NCBI GenBank assembly: GCA_900549275.1
Contig: URNU01000089.1
Location: forward strand, 1-6,407
From: an uncultured Collinsella sp.
GTDB lineage: Bacteria; Actinomycetota; Coriobacteriia; Coriobacteriales; Coriobacteriaceae
Length of the DNA stretch: 6,407 bases
Direction: 5' to 3'
The notes under the pieces are model-generated. The model did not search any database and was not told where the DNA came from. It saw nothing but the letters and a program-made list of their open reading frames with translations. Within the stretch, counting starts at the first letter, position 1; each line of letters starts with the position of its first letter. The position numbers and the translations under genes were made by a program. This document shows, piece after piece, positions 1-5,437 of the stretch.

Positions 1-238
1 TCTGATGGTGTCGACGTCAATGGTATACGGGTGCACCATCGACGTCTTCAATACAGAAGATATCAGTGCGGAATGTTTTCAAAACCAAGCCCGACCCCGG
101 CCTGCGGTGACGTTGCTGGTGGTTCTTGGGCATCGCTTGCTGGCGGGGTTCCTTGTCTGAGTTGGACTTAGTTGGTGGGGCTACTGGTCCCGGTCGCTGG
201 TTCGCGCTTTGCGCGAACTCCGCGCTACTGGGGATCAA
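1..238. other. Left-end region with no convincing gene
   Basis: I find no recognisable gene here. Several frames stay open: a minus-strand frame from 238 to 17, a plus frame from ATG 5 to the TGA at 158-160 (51 codons with a hydrophobic tail), and a third plus frame open from base 1 to 171. That overlap is typical of GC-rich noise. None has a family motif, and an upstream start site for the plus frame would lie outside the window. Visible structure includes GATGGTG (4-10) inverted as CACCATC (34-40), the octamer TCGACGTC twice (11-18 and 39-46), and an imperfect direct repeat GCTGGTGG/GCTGGCGG at 115 and 139. The stretch could be a 3' untranslated region, a dispersed intergenic repeat, or the edge of a neighbouring gene. 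Confidence 0.5.
199..219 (-). other. Compact stem-loop just after the regulator gene
   Basis: GTTCGCGC (200-207) and GCGCGAAC (211-218) form a perfect 8-bp stem around a 3-base loop, with a possible G-T pair at 199/219. It begins about 20 bases past the stop codon of the DtxR-family gene. No T-run follows on the minus strand (the next bases are CAGCGACC), so it is not a standard intrinsic terminator. It may be an mRNA 3'-stabilising hairpin, part of a Rho-dependent end, or a repeat element. The stem is seen directly; its role is inferred. Confidence 0.45.
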
Positions 239-628
239 TTAGGCTTCCGTTGCTGGGCCCGCCACATCTTCCCGTCCCAGCATCGACCTTAGCTTCTCAA
301 AGCTCTCTTCACTCAGGCAATGCTCCATGTGGCAGCCCTCTTGCGAGGCAACCTCGGGCGCTACGCCTGCGTCCTCTAGCAGCCCCACAAAAAAGCAATG
401 GCGCTCCCACATTTGACGGGCAACCTCAAGACCGCGTTCCGTCAGATGCACATCGCGTTTGCCCATCTCTACGTAGCCGTTGTTCTCCAACGCGGCCATG
501 GCTTTGGAGACGCTTGCCTTGGTTACGCCCAGGTATTCGGCGACGTCAATTGATCGAACGATGCCTTGGCGCTCCGAGAGCACATAAATAGATTCGAGAT
601 AGTCTTCTCCAGATTCACGCAGGGCCAT
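239..628 (-). CDS. DtxR/MntR-family metal-dependent transcriptional regulator (short form)
   Basis: This 129-residue cytoplasmic DNA-binding protein probably represses or tunes metal-uptake genes when Fe(II) or Mn(II) is bound. Residues 7-60 form a winged helix-turn-helix; the segment with SIDVAEYLGV and TKASVSKAMAAL (26-47) is the HTH, and HLTERG (61-66) ends the wing. Residues 65-118 are the dimerisation and metal-binding domain. Aligned by eye to B. subtilis MntR, D9, E12, H77, E102 and H103 match its ligands D8, E11, H77, E102 and H103, while MntR E99 is replaced by C99, as at C102 of DtxR. There is no C-terminal SH3-like domain, so it resembles the compact MntR-type or clostridial proteins, many of which are linked to Feo iron uptake. 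The ATG start has AAAGGCGG about 6 bases upstream. No metal transporter lies beside it here, so target and metal are undetermined. An alternative name would be mntR or ideR, but I do not assign one. Confidence 0.9.
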   Translation of the reverse strand: MALRESGEDYLESIYVLSERQGIVRSIDVAEYLGVTKASVSKAMAALENNGYVEMGKRDVHLTERGLEVARQMWERHCFFVGLLEDAGVAPEVASQEGCHMEHCLSEESFEKLRSMLGREDVAGPATEA

Positions 629-667
629 GGGCCGCCTTTCGCGATGGCTTCTAGTTAGCCTTTGGAT

Positions 668-698
668 ACTTTTGCTTGATTTACTTTACCGCAAAAGT
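668..698. promoter_or_regulatory. Perfect 8-bp inverted repeat upstream of the regulator
   Basis: ACTTTTGC (668-675) is repeated as GCAAAAGT (691-698), with 15 bases between the arms. It sits in the AT-rich leader 40-70 bases before the regulator's start codon and covers the -10 candidate at 683-688. The placement fits an operator for autoregulation or an mRNA leader stem. The arms do not match the classical DtxR box well. A short segment closer to the gene, AGTTAGCCT (653-661), resembles half of the DtxR/IdeR consensus core but lacks the second half. Symmetry is seen; function is inferred. Confidence 0.4.
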
Positions 699-710
699 TG
701 CCCATGTCTT
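683..710 (-). promoter_or_regulatory. Weak promoter candidate for the DtxR-family gene
   Basis: Read on the minus strand, AAGACA (705-710) and TAAAGT (683-688) are separated by 16 bases. Each matches four of six positions of the sigma-70-type consensus. Transcription would start near 676, leaving a leader of about 48 bases. The match is modest, and the choice rests partly on the surrounding AT-richness and the overlapping dyad. Confidence 0.3.
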
Positions 711-785
711 ACTACGTTGTCTAAAAAGTTAACCGTGTTTCACAAAATGCGCGGAGCAAGCAGGGCGACACGACACGCAACGCGC

Positions 786-838
786 AAGGAGTGTCCCCAG
801 CTACCGGCAGAAAAGGAACGTCCCCAAGTGCCAAGCCG
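786..838. repeat. Imperfect tandem repeat, two 27-bp units with GTCCCC core
   Basis: Two units start at 786 and 813, exactly 27 bases apart. Both begin AAGGA, differ at two bases, then share GTCCCCA, then a diverged segment keeping T and CC at equal spacing. Read on the minus strand they show GGGGAC followed by TTCCTT or CTCCTT, starting a few bases after the HAD stop codon. The repetition is directly visible. I recall similar GGGGACGTTCC-type intergenic repeats in Coriobacteriia, but cannot check this. The stretch could be a small dispersed intergenic element. Confidence 0.55.
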
Positions 839-841
839 CAG

Positions 842-1612
842 CTATAGCAGCCCAAAGTGCTTGGCGGCGTTGTAGATGCCGTTGTCGTCTACGGCAGTCG
901 TAACGTAGGTCGCCGCAGCCTTTACCGTGTCTTGCGCGTTGCCCATGGCCACGCTCGTGCCCACGGCGGCAAACATCGACAGGTCGTTCTCGCCATCGCC
1001 AAAGGCAATCGCCTCGCTCGCGTCGATGCCCAGGCGCTCCAGCGTCGCCGCCACGCCCAGGTCCTTGCCGCCGTTGGCCGGAATAATGTCACAGAACAGG
1101 TCGCACCAGCGCGTGGTTGTAGAATGCGACAGGACATCGGTAACTATGCCCTGGTCGGCCGGGTCCACAAAGGCGCAGAACTGGTAAACCGGCGCATCGA
1201 AAGCGTGCTCGAAAGGCTCCTCGTGATACGAGATTCCGGCATTGTCGGCAGCAGCCACCACACGCTTGGACAGACGGTTCACAAACGAATTCTCGCCCTG
1301 CATGCACAGTGAGTCGTAGCGCCCCTGCGCCACCTGGTCCACAATCACCGCAACGTCTTCCGGGTCGATCGGACAGCTGCGGTAGACGCCCTTGGCATCA
1401 AAACAGTGCTGGCCCGAAAGCGTAATGTACGCATCCCAACCCAAGTCGAACAGCCAATCCGGCATCTGATAGGTCGGGCGACCCGTGGCGATTATGCATG
1501 CAATCCCCTGCTCGCGAAAGCTGTCGAGCACCTGTTGCGCCGACGCCGGAATCCGATGGGTCTTAAAGCTCAGCAACGTGCCGTCGATATCGAAAAATGC
1601 GGCCTTGATCAT
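842..1612 (-). CDS. HAD superfamily phosphatase, Cof type (subfamily IIB)
   Basis: This 256-residue cytosolic enzyme is predicted to be a Mg-dependent phosphatase using an aspartyl-phosphate intermediate. Motif I is DIDGTL with nucleophile D8 and acid/base D10; motif II is ATGR with T43; motif III is K183; motif IV is GDGENDLSM (205-213) with metal-binding D206 and D210. The large insert between motifs II and III, about residues 75-180, is the C2B-type cap that decides substrate in the Cof/YbjI/YidA group. Members act on sugar phosphates, flavin or pyridoxal phosphates, and the sequence does not tell which. Length is near normal for the family and all catalytic residues are present. The ATG lies 6 bases after the ABC-F stop codon. 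A GAGGAG sequence inside the end of the ABC-F gene, 9 bases upstream, is the likely ribosome-binding site, so translation is probably coupled. An inverted repeat, GCCAAGC (830-836) with GCTTGGC (859-865), flanks the stop codon but has no T-run after it. Confidence 0.92.
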   Translation of the reverse strand: MIKAAFFDIDGTLLSFKTHRIPASAQQVLDSFREQGIACIIATGRPTYQMPDWLFDLGWDAYITLSGQHCFDAKGVYRSCPIDPEDVAVIVDQVAQGRYDSLCMQGENSFVNRLSKRVVAAADNAGISYHEEPFEHAFDAPVYQFCAFVDPADQGIVTDVLSHSTTTRWCDLFCDIIPANGGKDLGVAATLERLGIDASEAIAFGDGENDLSMFAAVGTSVAMGNAQDTVKAAATYVTTAVDDNGIYNAAKHFGLL

Positions 1613-1618
1613 CCTCGA

Positions 1619-3478
1619 CTACTCCTCGCCCTCGAGCTTCTCGCTCGCCTCGAGCCACGCCATCTCCAACTCGTCCATGGCGGCGTGGGCCTCGTCAATC
1701 TTTGCCTGCTGCTCGCCCAGCGCCGTGTAGTTGGTGGGGTCGACCTGGGCCATCGCAGCCTCGGCCTCCTCCACGCGGGCGCGCTGCGTCTCCATTTTGC
1801 GCTCGAGCGAGCTCACCTCGCGGCGGAGCTTCTGGCGCTCGGCGTTGGAAAGGCCATTGGGCTGGCCACTCGACTTGGGCTTTTCGGCCGCAGCCGCCGC
1901 GGCACCGGTGTCAAACGTGCCGGTCTTGGCACTCGGCGCACCCACGGGCTCGCCCTCGGCGGTGGCGTTACACAGGCGCAGGTACTGGTCGACGCCGCCG
2001 GGCATATGCGTCAGGTGGCCGTCGAGCAGCGCCCACTGCTGGTCGGTCACGCGCTCCATCAAGAAGCGGTCGTGCGTCACCAGGATCAGCGTGCCAGGCC
2101 AGCCGTCGAGCAGGTCCTCGACAATCGCGAGCATGTCGGTATCCAGGTCGTTGCCGGGCTCATCCAGGATAAGCACGTTGGGCTCGTCCAGGATCGTCAG
2201 CAACAGCGACAGGCGACGGCGCTGGCCGCCCGAAAGATCGCCGATGCGGCTCCAGAGCTGCTGCGTCGTAAAGCCCAGACGCTCGCAGAGCTTCTCGGGC
2301 GAAGTCTCCTTGCCGTCGATGACGTAGTACTTCTTATAGTTGCCGAGCACCTCGCGGATCGTATCACCCATGTAGGGCTCGAGCTCCTCGAGCTGTTGCG
2401 ACAGTACGCCAAAGCGTACCGTCTGGCCAATCTTCACGCGACCGCGCAGGGGCGCGATCTTGCCCTGGATCACGTCGAGCAGCGTCGACTTACCGGCGCC
2501 GTTCTCGCCCAAAAGTCCATAACGGTCGCCCGCTCCGATGAGCCAGGTCACGTCGGAAAGTACCTGCTTGGGCGCGCCATCGGTATCCGCATAGCCGGCG
2601 TCCACGTCGACCACGTCGATAACCTGCTTGCCCAGGCGGCTCACCGCCAGGCGCTTGAGCTCCAGCTCGTCGCGCACGGGCGGTACGTCGGCGATGAGCT
2701 CGCGAGCGGCATCCACGCGAAACTTGGGCTTGGTTGAGCGCGCCTGGGCGCCGCGGCTCAGCCACGCGAGCTCCTTGCGCGCCATGTTGCGACGGCGCTC
2801 CTCGGTAACGGCGGCCATGCGGTCGCGCTCCACGCGCTGCAGGATGTAGGCCGAGTAGCCGCCCTCGAAGGGGTCGACCTGGCCGTCGTGAACCTCCCAC
2901 ATGCTGGTACAGACCTCGTCCAGGAACCAGCGGTCGTGCGTGACCACGAGCATCGCGCCCTGACCGCGCTGCCAGCGGGCCTTTAAGTGGCGCGCGAGCC
3001 AGTTGATGGTACGCATGTCCAGGTGGTTGGTGGGCTCGTCGAGCATGAGCACGTCATAGTCGCCAATCAGCAGGCGCGCGAGGTCCACGCGACGGCGCTG
3101 ACCGCCCGAGAGCTCGCCCACCGTGCCCTCCCAGGGCACATCGCTAATAAGACCGGCCAGAATCTGGCGCGTACGCGGGCTCGAGGCCCACTCGTACTCG
3201 GGCGTGTCACCGACGACGGCATGATGCACGGTGTCGGTATCGGCCAGGTTGTCCTTTTGGCCGAGCAGACCGATCGTGGTGCCGCGACGGTGCGTCACGC
3301 GCCCGTCATCGGGCTCCAGCGTGCCGGCGAGCACGCTCAGCAGCGTCGACTTGCCGTCGCCGTTTTTGCCGACAATACCAATGCGGTCGCCCTCGCCCAC
3401 GCCGAGCGTCACGCTATCGAAAATATGCTTGGTGGGAAACTCTAGGCTGACGGAATCGCATCCCAAAAGAATCGCCAT
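1619..3478 (-). CDS. ABC-F family ATPase, Uup-like, with C-terminal coiled coil
   Basis: This 619-residue soluble protein has two ATPase domains and no membrane segments, the ABC-F plan. The family acts on the ribosome, easing stalled or mis-set peptidyl transfer or giving antibiotic resistance. Domain 1: Walker A GKNGDGKST (37-45), signature LSGGQ (123-127), Walker B LMLDEP with E148, then TNHLD, and H181. The inter-domain linker, about 205-285, is Arg/Glu-rich and helical, as expected for the arm that contacts P-site tRNA. Domain 2: Walker A GENGAGKST (324-332), LSGGQ (415-419), Walker B LILDEP with E440, then GNDLD, and H469. An Ala-rich linker (511-540) leads to a charged coiled coil (about 543-617), as in Uup. 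I chose the ATG at 3478: GAAGGAG lies 8 bases upstream, and the family's N-terminus starts there. An upstream in-frame ATG at 3592 would add 38 unlikely residues and run back through the pst terminator. All catalytic residues are kept. Housekeeping Uup-like function is more likely than drug resistance. Confidence 0.93.
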   Translation of the reverse strand: MAILLGCDSVSLEFPTKHIFDSVTLGVGEGDRIGIVGKNGDGKSTLLSVLAGTLEPDDGRVTHRRGTTIGLLGQKDNLADTDTVHHAVVGDTPEYEWASSPRTRQILAGLISDVPWEGTVGELSGGQRRRVDLARLLIGDYDVLMLDEPTNHLDMRTINWLARHLKARWQRGQGAMLVVTHDRWFLDEVCTSMWEVHDGQVDPFEGGYSAYILQRVERDRMAAVTEERRRNMARKELAWLSRGAQARSTKPKFRVDAARELIADVPPVRDELELKRLAVSRLGKQVIDVVDVDAGYADTDGAPKQVLSDVTWLIGAGDRYGLLGENGAGKSTLLDVIQGKIAPLRGRVKIGQTVRFGVLSQQLEELEPYMGDTIREVLGNYKKYYVIDGKETSPEKLCERLGFTTQQLWSRIGDLSGGQRRRLSLLLTILDEPNVLILDEPGNDLDTDMLAIVEDLLDGWPGTLILVTHDRFLMERVTDQQWALLDGHLTHMPGGVDQYLRLCNATAEGEPVGAPSAKTGTFDTGAAAAAAEKPKSSGQPNGLSNAERQKLRREVSSLERKMETQRARVEEAEAAMAQVDPTNYTALGEQQAKIDEAHAAMDELEMAWLEASEKLEGEE

Positions 3479-3486
3479 ATGCCCTG

Positions 3487-3493
3487 CTCCTTC
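3487..3493 (-). promoter_or_regulatory. Ribosome-binding site that fixes the ABC-F start
   Basis: GAAGGAG on the minus strand lies 8 bases before the ATG at 3476-3478. It is a near-complete Shine-Dalgarno match and supports this start over the in-frame ATG 114 bases upstream. Confidence 0.8.
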
Positions 3494-3513
3494 GTAGAAA
3501 TTCAACGTTGTCC

Positions 3514-3522
3514 ATGATAGCA
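3514..3522 (-). promoter_or_regulatory. Extended -10 promoter candidate for the ABC-F/HAD pair
   Basis: The minus strand reads TGCTATCAT: a TATAAT-like hexamer (five of six) preceded by the TGn extension. No good -35 hexamer lies 16-18 bases upstream, which an extended -10 can tolerate. Transcription would begin near 3507, giving a leader of about 29 bases that contains the ribosome-binding site. It sits about 27 bases after the T-run of the pst terminator, where a new promoter would be expected. Confidence 0.5.
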
Positions 3523-3548
3523 GCGAAAAGGCGGGGCGCACACGACAC

Positions 3549-3586
3549 AAAAAGGCGGGCCATCTCCCGCAAGAGATGACCCGCCT
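3549..3586 (-). terminator. Rho-independent terminator of the pst operon
   Basis: Arms at 3553-3566 and 3573-3586 pair over 14 positions with one non-Watson-Crick pair (a G-T wobble in the minus-strand RNA). The loop is 6 bases and the stem is GC-rich. On the minus strand the hairpin is followed by TTTTT (3549-3553, the first T also closing the stem). No T-run follows on the plus strand, so it is one-directional and ends transcription coming from pstB. Confidence 0.88.
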
Positions 3587-3597
3587 CTCCAATCAGT

Positions 3598-3623
3598 CCC
3601 GCGGCAACCGTGGCCGCCGCGGG
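3598..3623 (-). other. Second GC-rich stem-loop between pstB and its terminator
   Basis: CCCGCGGC (3598-3605) pairs perfectly with GCCGCGGG (3616-3623) around a 10-base loop, starting about 18 bases after the pstB stop. It has no T-run, so alone it should not terminate. It may help stabilise the transcript 3' end or halt exonucleases, alongside the true terminator that follows. Confidence 0.5.
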
Positions 3624-3641
3624 CCTCAAGCATGTCCCGGA

Positions 3642-4514
3642 CTAGGAGAACATGCCGGTGAGGTAATCATTCAGCCGCTTATCCTTGGGCCGTTGGAAAA
3701 TCTCGTCGGTCTCGTCGTACTCGACCATATCGCCCATGTAGAAGAACGCCGTGCGGTTGGACACGCGCGACGCCTGCTCCATGTTGTGCGTCACGATAAC
3801 GATGGCACGGTCGGCAACGATCGATGACATGAGGTCCTCGATCGCCAGCGTCGAGATGGGGTCGAGCGCCGAGCAGGGCTCGTCAAACAGGATCACGTCG
3901 GGGTTGAGCGCCAGCGTGCGCGCGATGCACAGACGCTGCTGTTGGCCGCCCGAAAGCGCGTAGGCGCTCTTGTCGAGCTTGTCCTTGACCTCGTCCCACA
4001 GTGCCGCACCACGCAGGCTTTCCTCGACCATACGATCAAGCTCGTCACGGTCGGTAATGCCGTGGCGCTTGGGCGCAAACGTAATGTTGTCGCGAATGGA
4101 CTTGCGGAAAGGGTTGGGCTGCTGAAACACCATGCCAATGGAGCGACGCAGCTCGTACGTGTTCTCGGTCTTGATGTTCACGTTGCGCCCGCGGTAGCTG
4201 ATCTCGCCCTCCACGCGGCAGCCGCGAATCTCGCGATTCATGAGGTTGAGGCTACGTAAGAAGGTCGACTTACCGCAGCCCGAAGGCCCGATGAGCGCCG
4301 TGATCTCGCCCTTGTGAAAGTCGAGCGACGTATCGTGCAGCGCATGGTGGTCGCCATAGTACACGTTGACGTCCTTGGTAGAGAGCACGACCTCGTCGCT
4401 CACGGCCTTGCCGCTCACGCGAACGCGCTTCTCGCTCTCCCCCACGCTCGACAGGAAGTCCTGGGTCTCGGACGATGCCGCTTCGGTTGCGGGCGTTGCT
4501 TTCATCTCGCTCAT
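3642..4514 (-). CDS. pstB: Phosphate ABC transporter ATP-binding protein PstB
   Basis: PstB is the ATPase that powers phosphate import from the inner face of the membrane, working as a dimer on PstC/PstA. Visible motifs: Walker A GPSGCGKST (76-84), Q-loop FQQPNPF (130-136, characteristic of PstB), signature LSGGQ (187-191), Walker B VILFDEP (207-213) with catalytic E212, D-loop SALD (215-218) and switch H243. The C-terminus YLTGMFS is close to the usual PstB ending. At 290 residues it is about 40 longer than typical, owing to a low-complexity, Ser/Glu-rich N-terminal tail (1-40). I chose the ATG at 4514 because it overlaps the pstA stop in an ATGA junction. A second Met at residue 4 is possible, and a later start is not excluded because the tail lacks recognised motifs. 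It is the last gene of the operon; phoU does not follow. Confidence 0.96.
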   Translation of the reverse strand: MSEMKATPATEAASSETQDFLSSVGESEKRVRVSGKAVSDEVVLSTKDVNVYYGDHHALHDTSLDFHKGEITALIGPSGCGKSTFLRSLNLMNREIRGCRVEGEISYRGRNVNIKTENTYELRRSIGMVFQQPNPFRKSIRDNITFAPKRHGITDRDELDRMVEESLRGAALWDEVKDKLDKSAYALSGGQQQRLCIARTLALNPDVILFDEPCSALDPISTLAIEDLMSSIVADRAIVIVTHNMEQASRVSNRTAFFYMGDMVEYDETDEIFQRPKDKRLNDYLTGMFS

Positions 4515-5437
4515 TCGGCCGTCATCTTCCTTGCCAGTTGCTTGCCCACGATACGGGCGACTACGTTAAACAGCAGCACGCAAATCATCAGCAGCGCCGC
4601 GGTGCCCCAGACGATCTGCTGGGCCTCGGGGCTGCCCTCGCCATAGATCTTGTAAATATGCACGGCGAGCGACTCGCCGGGACGGAACACGTTCCAGGCG
4701 CAGGTGGGACTCGACAGGTTAAAGCTCAAGAAATTCAGGCGAACCGGCGAGCTCATGCCCGAGGTAAAGAGCAGTGCCGCGGCCTCACCAAACACACGGC
4801 CGGCCGAAAGCACGATGCCGGTCACGATGGCGGGCATGGCCTCGGGGATCAGGATGTGCAGCGTAGCCTCCCAGCGAGTGAGGCCCATGGCCAGGCACGC
4901 ATCGCGCTGGGCCTGTGGCACATCCTCGAGCGCCTGCTGGATCACGCGCACCAGGATGGGGATGTTGAACATGGTGAGCGCGACGGCGCCGGAGATGATG
5001 GAGTACTTCCAGCCCAGCTGCACCGAGAACACCAGAAAACCGAACATGCCGACGACGATGGAAGGCAGTGAGGACAGCGTCTCGATGGCGGTGGAGGCGA
5101 TGTCGCGGATGGATCCGTCCGGCGCGTACTCAACCAAAAAGACCGCGCCGCCCAGGCTGATGGGCACCGAGATGGCTAGGGTAATCAGCAGCAGATAGAA
5201 CGAGTCGAACAGCTGGTAGAGCACGCCGCCCTGGGTTCCGTTGGCGCGCGCGGGCTGCGTGAGAAATCCCGGCTGGAACAGCGTCGAGATGCCCTCGAAC
5301 AGGATATAGGCCACCATGGAAATGACGACGAGCATGACGATGGCGGCGATCGCCGTCAGCACGCCCGTGGCGATGCGGTCCTGCTTTTGGACGCGACCGA
5401 GTCTCGCCTCGTCGATATAGATGCGCGTGCTAGCCAC
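4511..5437 (-). CDS. pstA: Phosphate ABC transporter permease PstA
   Basis: PstA is one of the two membrane subunits of the phosphate importer. The 308 residues contain about six hydrophobic helices (near 24-48, 77-103, 124-141, 146-168, 199-222 and 276-296). The cytoplasmic coupling motif that docks onto PstB lies around 179-220: DACLAMGLTRWEA, then LIPEAMPAIVTG and GRVFGEAA, which is typical of PstA. The conserved TLSSLPSIVVG stretch (120-130) is also characteristic. The start is GTG (5435-5437), 8 bases inside the end of pstC, with a G-rich Shine-Dalgarno-like AAGGGGG about 9 bases upstream. I see no better in-frame ATG: the next Met is residue 35, inside the first helix. The 3' end overlaps pstB by 4 bases. 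Such overlaps suggest coupled translation of the channel and ATPase. Confidence 0.95.
   Translation of the reverse strand: MASTRIYIDEARLGRVQKQDRIATGVLTAIAAIVMLVVISMVAYILFEGISTLFQPGFLTQPARANGTQGGVLYQLFDSFYLLLITLAISVPISLGGAVFLVEYAPDGSIRDIASTAIETLSSLPSIVVGMFGFLVFSVQLGWKYSIISGAVALTMFNIPILVRVIQQALEDVPQAQRDACLAMGLTRWEATLHILIPEAMPAIVTGIVLSAGRVFGEAAALLFTSGMSSPVRLNFLSFNLSSPTCAWNVFRPGESLAVHIYKIYGEGSPEAQQIVWGTAALLMICVLLFNVVARIVGKQLARKMTAE

Noticed and set aside
17..238. Minus-strand 73-codon frame after the regulator
   Set aside because: It is rich in Pro, Gln, Arg and Asn with no motif, starts next to the regulator's stop without a clear ribosome-binding site, and contains the hairpin at 200-218. Chance is more likely.
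172..591. Plus-strand 139-codon frame
   Set aside because: It is antisense to the DtxR-family gene, whose domain and ligands are clear. The translation is Pro/Arg/Ser-rich without motifs.
721..753. T-run at 723-727 (minus strand) as a possible HAD terminator
   Set aside because: The only stem before it is GTG/CAC around a 3-base loop, too weak for an intrinsic terminator. The T-run is better explained as part of the AT-rich promoter region.
627..875. Plus-strand 82-codon frame with a hydrophobic N-terminus
   Set aside because: Its start overlaps the regulator's start codon on the other strand and it lacks a well-placed ribosome-binding site. It runs through the promoter region, the GTCCCC repeat and into the HAD 3' end. 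The hydrophobic stretch is explained by T-rich intergenic DNA.
857..1312. Plus-strand 151-codon frame
   Set aside because: It is the antisense shadow of the HAD gene, which has all four catalytic motifs.
1406..2737. Plus-strand open frame of 443 codons
   Set aside because: It lies antisense to the ABC-F and HAD genes, whose motifs are complete. It shows no family motif and looks like the complement of a GC-rich coding frame.
3479..3592. N-terminal extension of the ABC-F gene to the ATG at 3592
   Set aside because: The extra 38 codons cross the pst terminator and the promoter candidate and have no conserved sequence. A strong ribosome-binding site sits just before the ATG at 3478.
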